64,000 nt of DNA, from NCBI GenBank assembly GCA_028277845.1, contig JANQFL010000002.1, positions 45,053 to 109,052 of the forward strand. The letters run 5' to 3'. This document shows positions 28,840 through 38,095 of this stretch, piece by piece (position 1 is the first letter of the stretch; every line of letters starts with the position of its first letter). Origin of the DNA: Sneathiellales bacterium (GTDB taxonomy: Bacteria > Pseudomonadota > Alphaproteobacteria > JANQFL01). The notes beneath the pieces are model-generated. The model had not been told where the DNA came from. It saw nothing but the letters and a program-made list of their open reading frames with translations, and ran no database searches. A program made the position numbers and the translations under genes.

Positions 28840-29294
28840 TTGACGTCAAACTCCCATGCCACCGGATTCAGGTTCCGGTACTGTACGTCCGATTTGCCAC
28901 GCCCCAACACCGTGCCATCGGCTGATTTCACCACGACACGCAAGTCCGCCTTCAAAGTCGTATTGCCGCAGTCCTTGATGAAGTCGACGCTGACGCGGTA
29001 GCGGCCGGACAACGCCGTTGGAATACGGATGGTCTCGGAATACGGGCCGTCTCCCTGGGCCGCCTCGGCGCAGCCGCTTTCCCGACCCATGACCGCGCCG
29101 CCCTTGGCCAGCCTGTTGGCGAAATAGACCGTTTCGCCCGGCGGATCGGTGAGAAAGATATCGAGATCGACGGGATCGTTCCAGGCAATCTCGACGATTA
29201 GGCTTGTGCCCACCGCATCGGCGATGGAGACGACCTCGGCACGCGCCGGCATCGCCAATACACACCCGATAAGCAAACCGGCCGCGAGTCTCAT
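28836..29294 (-). CDS. Small exported YfaP-like (DUF2135-type) protein
   Basis: Protein of 152 aa with a signal peptide (MRLAAGLLIGCVLAMPARA). The mature part is a beta-sandwich with IVEIAWNDPVDLDIFLTDPPGETVYFAN and GRYRVSVDFIKDCGNTTLKADLRV. The W-x-D-x-x-D-L-D-hydrophobic pattern is typical of DUF2135/YfaP proteins, some of which are associated with exported or surface complexes. It contains two cysteines that could pair. It is sandwiched with four-base overlaps between the epimerase gene and the haem-propeller gene, suggesting it is a partner subunit of that exported protein. The function is unknown. Confidence 0.65.
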   Translation of the reverse strand: MRLAAGLLIGCVLAMPARAEVVSIADAVGTSLIVEIAWNDPVDLDIFLTDPPGETVYFANRLAKGGAVMGRESGCAEAAQGDGPYSETIRIPTALSGRYRVSVDFIKDCGNTTLKADLRVVVKSADGTVLGRGKSDVQYRNLNPVAWEFDVK

Positions 29295-30241
29295 GCCACG
29301 CTCCGGAACCGGGCCGCGCGGTAGACATCGAAGGCCTCGCGCGTGGTCTTTTCGGGCACAAGGCCGAATTCGTTCTTCAGCTTGGTATTGCTGAGGACCG
29401 GCCGGAATTGCAGGAATTTGACGTGTTCCGGGCCGAGTTTACCCAGGCCCAATGTCCGCACCAGCCCGAGCACGCCGCCGATCAACGCCGCCGGCAACGG
29501 CAGATACGGCTTGCCCAGGATGCGGGCGATCTCGCGCATCGGCAGTGCGCCGTCGCCGGCCAGGTTGAAGATGCCGTCCCGCCCTTCCAGCACGCCTTTG
29601 CGGATGCAAGCGACAACGTCCTGGTCCCAGATAAACACGAAGGCGCAGTCCGAGCCTGCGACACCGAGCACAAAACGTTTTTCGAACAAATTGGTGATCT
29701 GGTTCGACACCGCCGGCCCGATCACCGAGCCGGGCCGGAAGATCAGTTGCTTGAGCCCGGGATGGTTGCGGCGATACTCCGCCAGCATTTCCTCGACCAT
29801 GCGTTTGTGGCGGGAATAGGCGAAATCCTCGTTGCCACGTAGCGGATCGTCCTCCGAAATCCAACCGGGGTTGTCGGCGTAGTATCCATAGGCTGCGCCA
29901 CTGCTGGTGACGACGATCTGCGCGACTTCCGCCTCGACGCAGGCATCCAGGATATTCCGTGTGCCGGTCACGTCGACGGAGTATTCGAAGTCGGGATCAC
30001 CACCCGCACTGACGATGGACGCCAAATGGACCACCGCCCGGGGTTTTTCACGTACGATCAGATCGCGGCAGGACCGGTCGCGGATATCGGCGGTTTCGTA
30101 GTCAACGCCTTCGACCTGCTTGTCGGCCGGCACGGCACGGACATCGACGCCGACAACCCGGATGCCGTCCTCGGCCGCCAGACTGCGGATCAATTCACCA
30201 CCGATATACCCGCCGGCACCGGTCACTAAAATTGTCGTCAT
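29291..30241 (-). CDS. NAD-dependent epimerase/dehydratase (extended SDR)
   Basis: Protein of 316 aa with the extended-SDR cofactor loop TGAGGYIG, the VVHLAS stretch, Ser in VTSSGAAYGYY and the catalytic Tyr-Lys in YSRHK. The C-terminal half (NLAGDGALPMREIARILGKP) is typical of nucleotide-sugar or NAD-dependent epimerases. It acts in the cytoplasm on a sugar or isoprenoid-like substrate that cannot be named. It is the first gene of the minus-strand run that continues with the YfaP-like and propeller genes; its start is divergent from the aldose epimerase gene, 221 nt away. Confidence 0.83.
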   Translation of the reverse strand: MTTILVTGAGGYIGGELIRSLAAEDGIRVVGVDVRAVPADKQVEGVDYETADIRDRSCRDLIVREKPRAVVHLASIVSAGGDPDFEYSVDVTGTRNILDACVEAEVAQIVVTSSGAAYGYYADNPGWISEDDPLRGNEDFAYSRHKRMVEEMLAEYRRNHPGLKQLIFRPGSVIGPAVSNQITNLFEKRFVLGVAGSDCAFVFIWDQDVVACIRKGVLEGRDGIFNLAGDGALPMREIARILGKPYLPLPAALIGGVLGLVRTLGLGKLGPEHVKFLQFRPVLSNTKLKNEFGLVPEKTTREAFDVYRAARFRSVA

Positions 30242-30462
30242 GCCCCACTCGGTACACTATGCCGGCCGCGCCGGCTCCCCCTGCTCCGTTAGACTACAAT
30301 CTGATAGCGGCGGGTCAATGTTCTGAGGCTCTTGGGATGCTATCTCTGTCCGCTCGACACCGGCCAGAAATCGGATGTTTGTCGACCTCCCAACGCTTAG
30401 AATTCAGCAACGGGAGTATGAAATTACCACCGGAAACGGTCAGTAGTGCCGGAGTGCCCTTG

Positions 30463-31362
30463 ATGACGACGTCCGAAAACACCATTCGCATTCGCAACAG
30501 CTCCGCCGAGGCGCGCATCGGCTTGGCCGGCGGATGCCTGCTGAATTACGCTTGGCGATCTGCGACCAAACTATTCGACCTGTTGCGGCCGGCCCCGGCC
30601 GGCGAGGTCGACCCGAGAGATGCGGCGTCGTTTCCGTTACTGCCCTATTCCAACCGGATCAAAAACGGACGGTTTCGTTTTGCCGGTCAAGATTACCGGT
30701 TGCCCCTGAATTTCGGCGACCACCCCCACAGCATTCACGGGATCGGCTGGCAATCCAGGTGGCATGTATTGCACTGGTCCGAAACCGAAGCCGTACTCGG
30801 CCTGGACCATGGCGGTGACATCTGGCCTTTCCCGTTTTCGGCGACGCAAAGCTTCACACTCGATGGTGACGCCTTGAAGCACGAAATCGCCGTTACCAAC
30901 AAGGCGAACACCGCCATGCCCGTCGGCCTCGGCATGCATCCCTATTTTCCCCGGCACGGAGGGGCCATGCTCACCGCCGACGTGACCCACGTCTGGATGA
31001 CGGACGATACCTGCATTCCAACCGAGCGGGTTCCGTGTCCCGATCATTGGCAACTGTCGGAAGGCGTTCAGGTGGAGAGACTTCTTAGTGACAACCAATT
31101 CGAGCCGTGGTCTCGGACCGCGCACATCGTTTGGCCCAAGGACGGCGTGGCCGTCACGCTGAGCGCGAGCGATGACCTGACACGCCTGGTCGTGTATGCG
31201 CCCGACGGCGAGAATTTCTTTTGCGTCGAGCCGGTCTCGCACATGACCGATGCATTCAACCGCACAGCAGCGGGATCGCCGGCGGATCAAACCGGAATGC
31301 GCGTGCTACAGCCGGGAGAACGCTGGTCCGTGTGGATGCGATTGACGCCGGAGGCGCCCTGA
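30463..31362 (+). CDS. Aldose 1-epimerase family protein
   Basis: Protein of 299 aa with the galactose mutarotase-like fold: substrate Arg in LLPYSNRIKNGRF, His in HPHSIHGIGW, a second His in MGMHPYFP-like VGLGMHPYFPRHGG, and the catalytic Glu in FFCVEPVSHMTDAFN. It interconverts alpha and beta anomers of aldoses. The start at 30463 is chosen for GGAG 8-10 nt upstream; an ATG at 30418 has its ribosome site too close. It is convergent with xylX, and a mutarotase fits the oxidative pentose pathway because the dehydrogenase acts on one anomer. Confidence 0.85.
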   Translation: MTTSENTIRIRNSSAEARIGLAGGCLLNYAWRSATKLFDLLRPAPAGEVDPRDAASFPLLPYSNRIKNGRFRFAGQDYRLPLNFGDHPHSIHGIGWQSRWHVLHWSETEAVLGLDHGGDIWPFPFSATQSFTLDGDALKHEIAVTNKANTAMPVGLGMHPYFPRHGGAMLTADVTHVWMTDDTCIPTERVPCPDHWQLSEGVQVERLLSDNQFEPWSRTAHIVWPKDGVAVTLSASDDLTRLVVYAPDGENFFCVEPVSHMTDAFNRTAAGSPADQTGMRVLQPGERWSVWMRLTPEAP

Positions 31363-31380
31363 CAAACCGGCGGCATAGCC

Positions 31381-32553
31381 TTAATTCAGCAGGCCGCGCG
31401 CATGCAGGTTCTTAAACAGGGCACTGATGCCGAATTCCCACGGCGGCGCCTTGTCGCTGTGGGTGACGTCGTTGACCAGCCGGCCGAGATGGGCCGAAGC
31501 GATTTCGACCCGGTCACCCAGCACATGTGTGAACCCGGAACCCGCTTCGCCCCGATCCTGGGTCGGTGCGAACATGGTGCCGAGAAAGAGAGCCAGGCCA
31601 TCGGGGTACTGATGATTGGCGTTGATGGCCTGGGAAACCAGATCCACAGGATCCCGGCTGATCTCGCTCATGGAACTGACGTCGTTGAGCTCAAACCCGT
31701 CCGGCCCCGTAACCCGGAGACTGACGTCTTCGCCACGGACATGATCCATGGAAAACGACTCATCGAACAGACGGATAAACGGACCGATGGAAGCCGATGC
31801 GTTATTGTCCTTGGCCATGCCGAGCAGCAAGGCGCTACGTCCTTCCACATCGCGCAGATTGACGTCGTTGCCCAGCGTCGCCCCGACAACGGTGCCCACC
31901 GCATTGACGATCAGCACGGTTTCGGGTTCCGGATTGTTCCAGGTTGAGTTGGGATGCAGGCCGATTTGGGCGCCGAGACCGACCGACGAGAGCACCTGAG
32001 ACTTGGTGAAGACTTCGGCGTCCGGACCGATTCCAACCTCGAGATATTGTGACCACAGGCCGTTTTCCTGGAGCACGTCCTTCAACCGGGCCGCTTCCTT
32101 CGATCCCGGCACGACGTCCGCGATATCCTGTCCGATATTGTCGGCAATCTGGCGGCGGATGGCGTCCGCTTCGTCCGCATTCCCGCCGGCGCGCTCTTCG
32201 ATGACCCGCTCCAGCATGCTTTTGACGAATGTCACGCCGCAAGCCTTGATGGCCTGCAGGTCGATAGGAGAAAGGAAACGGGTATCGCCGCCTTCCAGCG
32301 TCGACCGGATCAATTCCTCCGTATCGCCCAACCTTCGCGCGGTGTTGTAATCGCGAATCCTATCTGCGGCGTTGGACAAGTTCATCAACTGTGCGCAAGT
32401 CGGCGCGACGCGGCTGAGATCGTATACGCCGTCGGCACAGACGCGCACGGGGCTAACGCCGGGAACGGCATCCTGGGTGTGCCATAGACGACCAATCAGT
32501 AAGGCCGACGCGGCATCAGCCGGCAAGATCGCGGTACGCGCGAAGTCACTCAT
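31381..32553 (-). CDS. xylX: 2-keto-3-deoxy-D-xylonate dehydratase (FAH family)
   Basis: Protein of 390 aa. The C-terminal two thirds form a fumarylacetoacetate-hydrolase fold, with metal-binding acidic residues in GVTFVKSMLERVIEERA and LGNDVNLRDVEGRSALLLGMAKDNNASASIGPF. The sequence closely follows what I recall of Caulobacter XylX (WSQYLEVGIGPDAEVFTK, WNNPEPE, YPDGLALFLGTMFAP). It removes water from 2-keto-3-deoxypentonate to give alpha-ketoglutarate semialdehyde. The ATG at 32553 has AGGAG 10 nt upstream; the upstream frame extension overlaps xylC. It is the last gene of the long minus-strand sugar operon. L-arabinonate-derived substrate is possible too. Confidence 0.88.
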   Translation of the reverse strand: MSDFARTAILPADAASALLIGRLWHTQDAVPGVSPVRVCADGVYDLSRVAPTCAQLMNLSNAADRIRDYNTARRLGDTEELIRSTLEGGDTRFLSPIDLQAIKACGVTFVKSMLERVIEERAGGNADEADAIRRQIADNIGQDIADVVPGSKEAARLKDVLQENGLWSQYLEVGIGPDAEVFTKSQVLSSVGLGAQIGLHPNSTWNNPEPETVLIVNAVGTVVGATLGNDVNLRDVEGRSALLLGMAKDNNASASIGPFIRLFDESFSMDHVRGEDVSLRVTGPDGFELNDVSSMSEISRDPVDLVSQAINANHQYPDGLALFLGTMFAPTQDRGEAGSGFTHVLGDRVEIASAHLGRLVNDVTHSDKAPPWEFGISALFKNLHARGLLN

Positions 32554-32567
32554 AATGCTACGAACTC

Positions 32568-33476
32568 CTATCCCCGCCAGTCGAAGTAGGCGGTGGCTGG
32601 ACCGGTAATGTCGAGATCGACGGCAAATAAACCACCCGCATCGGGTTGCTCCTTCACCGCATCGCCTTCTATACCAATTGCCGCGGTGGTGATGAACATG
32701 GTCTTTTGCGCCGCCCCACCGAAAACACAGCTGGTGACTTGAGCCGCCGGCATTATGATGTATCCAAGCGGCTTTCCGCCGGGCGACCAGCGCGATATCC
32801 GCCAACCGCCCCAATGGGCGATCCACAGACAGCCTTCATCGTCGACGCACATGCCATCGGGATAACCCTGGTCTTCCGGTATCTCGATGAACACCCGTTT
32901 GTTGCGTGCGTTGCCCGACGGCCCCAGGTCGAACGCGTAGATCGTCTTTCGAAAGGTATCGGTGTGATAAAGCACGCTGCCGTCGGGGCTGAACGCCGGA
33001 CCATTTGTGACGACATAGTCGTTGTCGATGGTGCGGCATTCGCCGTCAGGCGACAAACGGTAAAGGCATCCCGTGGGGTCTGTTTCATTGTCGTCCATCG
33101 TCCCGGCCCAAAAGCCGCCATTGGGGCCGACCTTGGCATCGTTGAAACGGTTGTCGGGACGATCCGGCTCGGGGTCCATGATCAGTTGGGCGTCGGCTTT
33201 TTCGGAATCGGGATCGAGTTTGACGATATACAATCCCGTCTTCATGGCGGCGATGAACCGGCCGTCGGCCATGGGATGGAATGCGCCGACCGGGCTGTCG
33301 GTCGACCAGGATTGACGCGCGCCACTTGGCCAGGCCAGCCGATGGACCCATTGCCCTTTGATATCCACCCAGTAGAGCGCGTTCTCCCGGTCGACCCAAA
33401 CCGGTCCTTCACCGAGGATTGCTTGGGCCGGCCACAACAGCCTGGGTTGGACCGGTATTTCGGTCCAATCAGTCAT
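32568..33476 (-). CDS. xylC: Sugar lactonase, SMP-30/gluconolactonase family
   Basis: Protein of 302 aa with the six-bladed SMP-30 propeller: metal Glu in ILGEGPVWVD, Asn in RFNDAKVGPNGGFWAGTM, Asn in TNGPAFSPDGS and Asp in GYPDGMCVDDEGCLWIAHWGG. It opens xylono-1,4-lactone (or a related aldonolactone) to the acid. The start at 33476 overlaps the stop of the dehydrogenase gene (ATGA), consistent with substrate channelling between consecutive steps. The assignment to xylonolactone rests on its place between xylB and xylX. Confidence 0.86.
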   Translation of the reverse strand: MTDWTEIPVQPRLLWPAQAILGEGPVWVDRENALYWVDIKGQWVHRLAWPSGARQSWSTDSPVGAFHPMADGRFIAAMKTGLYIVKLDPDSEKADAQLIMDPEPDRPDNRFNDAKVGPNGGFWAGTMDDNETDPTGCLYRLSPDGECRTIDNDYVVTNGPAFSPDGSVLYHTDTFRKTIYAFDLGPSGNARNKRVFIEIPEDQGYPDGMCVDDEGCLWIAHWGGWRISRWSPGGKPLGYIIMPAAQVTSCVFGGAAQKTMFITTAAIGIEGDAVKEQPDAGGLFAVDLDITGPATAYFDWRG

Positions 33477-34255
33477 ACCCAGCCGCCGTCGACGATGTAA
33501 TTCTGATTGGTGCAGGCCCCGCTGTCGTCGGCGGCAAAGAACAGCACCACCCGGGCGATGTCGTCGGGTACCAGTTTGCGCTTGATGCACTGGCGCAGCA
33601 TCAGTTCCTCTTCGCCCTCCGGCGTCAACCAGTTCTCGATTTGCCGTTCCGTCATGATCCAGCCGGGCAGGACGGAATTGACACGAATGTTCAGAGGCCC
33701 GAGATCGCGGGCGAACGACCGCGTCATGCCGGCGATGGCGGATTTGGCGGCCGAATAGATCGGCATGCCGCCCTGGCCGATCAGCCAGGTCACCGATCCC
33801 ATGTTGACGATGGAGCCGCCGCCCGCTTCGGCCATGCCCGGGTAAACGGCCTGCACGGCAAAGAACTGGTGCTTCAAATTGACGGCGATGCGTTCATCGA
33901 AATATTCGGGCGTCACATCCGAAATGGCGTGCCGGTCGTCCCGTGCGGCGTTGTTGACCAATACGGTGATGGGGCCGTCGGTTGCCACGATGTCAGCAAT
34001 CGCCTGCTGCAGAGCGCCGACATCCCGCAAATCGCATTTGATGAACCGGGGTGGGTTGTTGCCCCGGCCCGCAACGCGTTCGACAAGCGAGTTGCTGGAG
34101 ATTTCGTCGACGTCCACGAACGCCACTTTTGCACCCTGGCCGCAGAAACGTTCAACGATTGCCGCCCCGATACCCGATCCCCCACCAGTGACCAACACCA
34201 CCCGGTCTTTGAGGCTCGGATAGACGGCGGTATCCTGACCATCCATGGAACTCAT
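33473..34255 (-). CDS. xylB: D-xylose (aldose) 1-dehydrogenase, SDR family
   Basis: SDR of 260 aa: cofactor loop TGGGSGIG, NNAARDDRH, Ser in MGSVTW, catalytic YSAAK, and the C-terminal DDSGACTNQNYIVDGGWV. The pattern AVYPSLKDRVV...CDLRDV...NNAxxDDRH...PGxxxT.RQxxW.TPEGE resembles Caulobacter XylB. It oxidises the sugar at C1 to the lactone with NAD. The start at 34255 is chosen over 34312 because the first 19 codons lack family similarity; 34246 is also possible. The gene is preceded by a 136-nt gap with a bulged hairpin (about 34308-34335). Confidence 0.87.
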   Translation of the reverse strand: MSSMDGQDTAVYPSLKDRVVLVTGGGSGIGAAIVERFCGQGAKVAFVDVDEISSNSLVERVAGRGNNPPRFIKCDLRDVGALQQAIADIVATDGPITVLVNNAARDDRHAISDVTPEYFDERIAVNLKHQFFAVQAVYPGMAEAGGGSIVNMGSVTWLIGQGGMPIYSAAKSAIAGMTRSFARDLGPLNIRVNSVLPGWIMTERQIENWLTPEGEEELMLRQCIKRKLVPDDIARVVLFFAADDSGACTNQNYIVDGGWV

Positions 34256-34391
34256 CTCAACTGTTCCCTTCTTCTCGGCCGATACGTCAGCAGACAATTC
34301 CGGCCTCTTCACCCCGCCGGCTTATGCCGGGTGAAACATTCCAATACCTATTTTCACACTGCCCGTTTCACGCCGGCAGCACCCGCAATCC

Positions 34392-35543
34392 TCAAAACGC
34401 GATCCAGCCGCCTCCTTTCCCACTTGATTCCACCGCGCGGGTGATGAACCTGACACCGTCCACGCCATCGGACACGTTGGGCACCAGCGATTCGGCCGGC
34501 GCACCCTGTTGATGGGCAAGAATCATATCGGCGGTCTCGGTGTAGAGCTGCGCGAAGGCCTCGAGATAGCCTTCGGGATGGCCCGACGGAATGCGGGTCA
34601 CCGCCGCGGCGGCGTCATTGGCGCCCGGGCCGCCCCGGGTGATCAGCCGCGGCGCTTCTCCCAGCGGGCTGTAGGTCAGATAGTTCGGGTCTTCCTGCGA
34701 CCACTCGAGCCCGCCCTTTTCGCCGTAAACGCGGATACGCAGGGCGTTTTCATTGCCGGGCGAGACCTGTGACGACCACAGCATGCCCTTCGCGCCGTTG
34801 GCGAAACGCAACATCATGTGGGCGTTGTCGTCCAGCCGCCGGCCGGGCACGAAGGTGTGCAGATCCGCGGCGATTTCGCTCAACGTCAGGCCGGTGACGA
34901 AACGTGCCAGATTGTATGCATGGGTACCGATATCACCGACGCAGCCCGCCGGCCCGCTGCGTGTCGGGTCGGTCCGCCATTGGGCTTGGGCGTTGTCGGC
35001 ATCCTCTTCCTTGGTCGACAGCCAGTCCTGCGGATATTCCGCCTGAATGACCCGAATTTCTCCCAACGCGCCGGACCGCACCATGTCGCGGGCCTGCCGC
35101 ACCATGGGATAGCCGGTGTAGTTGTGGGTCAGACTGAACACCAGTCCCGTCTGTTCGACCAGGCCGGCCAACGCCTCCGCGTCCGACAGATCGGTGGTCA
35201 ACGGCTTGTCGCAGATGACGTGAATGCCGGCTTCGAGGAACGCCTTCGCCGCCGCGAAGTGTACATGGTTCGGCGTCACGATGGAGACGGCATCGATGCC
35301 GTCCTCGCGATCCGCTTCCGCCGCCGCCATTTCGGCGAAGCTGCCATAGGCCCGGTCCCGGGCGATGTGCAGGTCGGCGGCCGAGGCCTTGGCCCGGTCG
35401 GGATCGGACGCCAAGGCGCCGGCCACCAGTTCGTAGCGGTCGTCGAGCCGGGCGGCGATGCGGTGCACGCCACCGATAAAGGCGCCGCGGCCGCCGCCGA
35501 CCATGCCGAGGCGCAACCGCCTGGGGGTATCTCCGTTGCTCAT
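34392..35543 (-). CDS. Gfo/Idh/MocA family oxidoreductase
   Basis: Protein of 383 aa with an N-terminal Rossmann fold (LGMVGGGRGAFIGGVHRIAA), the family Lys motif as CDKPLTTDLSDAEAL, and the substrate-domain motif GCVGDIGTHAYNLARFV with Asp and His. These enzymes oxidise or reduce sugars and inositols with NAD(P). The start at 35543 follows GAGGAGG; the longer frame overlaps the upstream isomerase gene. Together with the TIM-barrel isomerase genes it suggests that the operon handles a second sugar or polyol besides xylose. The exact substrate is unknown. Confidence 0.88.
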   Translation of the reverse strand: MSNGDTPRRLRLGMVGGGRGAFIGGVHRIAARLDDRYELVAGALASDPDRAKASAADLHIARDRAYGSFAEMAAAEADREDGIDAVSIVTPNHVHFAAAKAFLEAGIHVICDKPLTTDLSDAEALAGLVEQTGLVFSLTHNYTGYPMVRQARDMVRSGALGEIRVIQAEYPQDWLSTKEEDADNAQAQWRTDPTRSGPAGCVGDIGTHAYNLARFVTGLTLSEIAADLHTFVPGRRLDDNAHMMLRFANGAKGMLWSSQVSPGNENALRIRVYGEKGGLEWSQEDPNYLTYSPLGEAPRLITRGGPGANDAAAAVTRIPSGHPEGYLEAFAQLYTETADMILAHQQGAPAESLVPNVSDGVDGVRFITRAVESSGKGGGWIAF

Positions 35544-35553
35544 AGCGGCCTCC

Positions 35554-36609
35554 TCAACCGATGCCCAGCATGCGCCGGTTGGCCGCTTCATCGGTGCCGC
35601 CGTCGGCGAAATCGTCGAAGGCCTTCTCGGTCACGCGAATGATGTGATCGCGAATAAACTGGGAGCCTTCGCGGGCCCCGTCTTCCGGATGCTTGAGGCA
35701 GCATTCCCATTCGAGCACGGCCCAACCTTCGAAATCGTTCGCCGCCAGCTTGGAAAAGATACCGGCGAAGTCGACCTGGCCGTCACCCAGCGAACGGAAC
35801 CGCCCGGCGCGGTCGACCCAGGATTGGTAGCCCGAATAGACACCCTGGCGCCCGGTCGGATTGAATTCCGCGTCCTTGACGTGGAACATCTTGATCCGGT
35901 CCTTGTAGATGTCGATGAAGTCGAGATAGTCCAGCGCCTGCAGCACGAAGTGGGACGGATCGTAAAGGATGTTGCAGCGGGTGTGGCCGCCGACCGCATC
36001 CAGGAACATCTCGAACGTGATGCCGTCGTGCAGGTCCTCGCCGGGGTGGATTTCATAACAGACATTGACGCCGGCCTCGTCGAAGGCGTCGAGGATCGGC
36101 CGCCAGCGCTTGGCCAGCTCACCGAAGGCCGTCTCGATCAATCCGGCCGGCCGTTGCGGCCACGGGTAGACGTAGGGCCAGGCCAGAGCGCCGGAGAAGG
36201 TGACGTGATCGGTCAGACCGAGATTGGCCGAGGCTTTGGCCGCCTTCATCATCTGGTCGACTGCCCAGACCTGGCGGGCATCGGGATTGCCGCGCACTTC
36301 CTCGGCGGCGAATCCGTCGAAGGCTTCATCGTAAGCCGGGTGCACAGCGACCAACTGGCCCTGCAGGTGAGTTGACAGTTCGGTCACTTCGACGCCGTGG
36401 GCTGCCAACGTGCCTTTTACATCGTCGCAGTAGTCCTTGCTTTCCGCGGCTTTGGCGAGGTCGAACAGGCGGCCGTCCCAGGACGGGATCTGCACGCCGA
36501 CAAATCCGCAGTCGGCCGCCCAGGCGCCGATGGCATCCAGACTGTTGAACGGCGCCTCATCGCCGGCGAACTGGGCCAGGAATATGGCCGGTCCCTTGAT
36601 GGTCTTCAT
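35554..36609 (-). CDS. Sugar phosphate isomerase/epimerase (xylose isomerase-like TIM barrel)
   Basis: Protein of 351 aa in the AP_endonuc_2/xylose isomerase-like TIM-barrel superfamily. Metal-ligand candidates are Glu in NVCYEIHPGEDLHDG, Asp and His in ILYDPSHFVLQ, His and Asp in MFHVKDAEF, and Glu in VLEWECC. Its length and the GYQSWVDRAGRFRSLGDGQVDF segment fit the longer sugar isomerase/epimerase subfamily often next to Gfo/Idh genes. It ends 11 nt before the Gfo/Idh start, so the pair probably acts in sequence. The substrate is unknown. Confidence 0.85.
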   Translation of the reverse strand: MKTIKGPAIFLAQFAGDEAPFNSLDAIGAWAADCGFVGVQIPSWDGRLFDLAKAAESKDYCDDVKGTLAAHGVEVTELSTHLQGQLVAVHPAYDEAFDGFAAEEVRGNPDARQVWAVDQMMKAAKASANLGLTDHVTFSGALAWPYVYPWPQRPAGLIETAFGELAKRWRPILDAFDEAGVNVCYEIHPGEDLHDGITFEMFLDAVGGHTRCNILYDPSHFVLQALDYLDFIDIYKDRIKMFHVKDAEFNPTGRQGVYSGYQSWVDRAGRFRSLGDGQVDFAGIFSKLAANDFEGWAVLEWECCLKHPEDGAREGSQFIRDHIIRVTEKAFDDFADGGTDEAANRRMLGIG

Positions 36610-36664
36610 GATCTGCTCTCCCGTCCTTGTATCGAATGGTTTGTTCCGTTCATGGCCGCTGTCA

Positions 36665-37000
36665 TCACCGCGACGCGTTCAGGTAGACGCCGTAGAGCCA
36701 GGCCGACGCCAACGCCAGCAGCACAACGACGACAAAGATCACCAGCACGATCAGCCCGGCCTTGGCGATGCCCTTGCCTTTCGCCCCCGGCACGCACAGC
36801 GGCACCAGGTTGAAGGCCAGGCCGCCGACCACGACGCCGACGCAGCCAATGGAAAACAGCACATGACTGAACGGCTGGAAGATGAATACGAGAGCCAGCA
36901 AGCACAGGCCGATCAGGCCGTATTCGAGGCGCCGCGCCTGGGCGGCCGATAAACCTTGATCCGGGCCTTGGTCTACGCCTTGATCCACGGTGGTTTTCAT
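36665..37000 (-). CDS. Small membrane protein of the second sugar ABC operon
   Basis: Protein of 111 aa. The N-terminus has a short DQG repeat (VDQGVDQGPDQG), then three hydrophobic helices (about 29-46, 49-70 and 80-105). I do not recognise a family. Its ATG overlaps the stop of the upstream ATPase gene, so it is part of the transporter operon. A small polytopic protein also accompanies the two-ATPase glycerol importer GlpSTPQV of rhizobia; a similar accessory role is possible, though I see no sequence match. Confidence 0.7.
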   Translation of the reverse strand: MKTTVDQGVDQGPDQGLSAAQARRLEYGLIGLCLLALVFIFQPFSHVLFSIGCVGVVVGGLAFNLVPLCVPGAKGKGIAKAGLIVLVIFVVVVLLALASAWLYGVYLNASR

Positions 37001-38085
37001 GATGCCACCAGCCTTTCATCGGGCCCGAACACCAGGGTCTGGTAGGGTTTGCTGACGATATGCAGGTGCTCACCGACGGCGAGTTTGGTCGTCCGGTCGA
37101 CAACGACGCGCACGTCGGTGTCGCCAGCCAAGGCATGCACCAGGGTTTCGGCGCCCATGGGTTCGATCAGGTCGATCACGACCGACAGGCCGCGGTCGCT
37201 GGATTCGCCTTCCAATTCGAACGCCCGCGGCCGGATCCCGACGGTCACGTCCGAGCCGGGAGGAAGCTCGGCGACCGCGGGATCCACCGCAAGGCCGACA
37301 CGCTGGTCACACAAATCGAACTGGGCGATACCGTCTTGATATCCCGTCAGCGTGCCGGGCAGCAGGTTCATCGCGGGTGTGCCGATGAAACCTGCGACAA
37401 ACAGGTTGGCCGGTTTGGTGAAAATCTCGTGCGGTGTGGCGATCTGTTCGATGCGGCCGGCCCGCATGACGGCGATGCGGTCGGCCATGGTCAGGGCCTC
37501 GAGCTGGTCGTGGGTGACGATCACCGTCGCCTTGGACAGACCGCTGAGGATCTCCTTGATCTCGCCGCGCATGGTCTGGCGCAGGGTAACATCGAGCCGG
37601 CTGAGCGGTTCGTCGAACAGGAAACAGTTGGGATCGCGCACGATCGCGCGGGCCACCGCCACCCGTTGTTTTTCGCCCTCGCCCAACTGGCCCGGCCGGC
37701 GGTCGATCACATCCTGCAATTGCAGAGCCCGGGCGACGTCTCCGACGCGGCGGCCGATTTCGTTCTTGCTTAGTTTTTCGGAACGCAGCGGCAGGCCGAT
37801 ATTCTCGCCCACCGTCAAGGTGGGATAAAGGGCGTAGAACTGGAACACCATGGATATGTCCCGCTGCGACGGCAGCAGTTCGTTGACCCGGTCGTCGCCG
37901 ATGAAGATGTCGCCGCTGGTTTCCTGCTCCAGCCCGGCGATCATGCGCAAGGTGGTGGTCTTGCCACAGCCCGAGGGACCGAGCAGGCACAGCACCTCGC
38001 CTTCCTCGATGGACATGTTGATGGCGTTGACGGCGGTCAGGTCACCGAACTGTTTGGTCAGGTTCTCGACACGGACTGTGCTCAT
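36997..38085 (-). CDS. Sugar ABC transporter ATPase (MalK/UgpC-like) with altered signature motif
   Basis: ATPase of 362 aa with Walker A GPSGCGKTTT, Q-loop MVFQFYALYPTL, Walker B CFLFDEPLSRLD, switch His in VTHDQLEALTM and a C-terminal TOBE-type regulatory domain (about 240-362). The signature motif is LGEGEKQR instead of LSGGQ. A second ATPase of the same operon (41507-42610) has a good signature but lacks the switch His, so the two probably form an asymmetric heterodimer. It sits between the permease genes and the small membrane protein gene, with the stop overlapping the latter. Confidence 0.9.
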   Translation of the reverse strand: MSTVRVENLTKQFGDLTAVNAINMSIEEGEVLCLLGPSGCGKTTTLRMIAGLEQETSGDIFIGDDRVNELLPSQRDISMVFQFYALYPTLTVGENIGLPLRSEKLSKNEIGRRVGDVARALQLQDVIDRRPGQLGEGEKQRVAVARAIVRDPNCFLFDEPLSRLDVTLRQTMRGEIKEILSGLSKATVIVTHDQLEALTMADRIAVMRAGRIEQIATPHEIFTKPANLFVAGFIGTPAMNLLPGTLTGYQDGIAQFDLCDQRVGLAVDPAVAELPPGSDVTVGIRPRAFELEGESSDRGLSVVIDLIEPMGAETLVHALAGDTDVRVVVDRTTKLAVGEHLHIVSKPYQTLVFGPDERLVAS

Positions 38086-38095
38086 GACGATCTCC

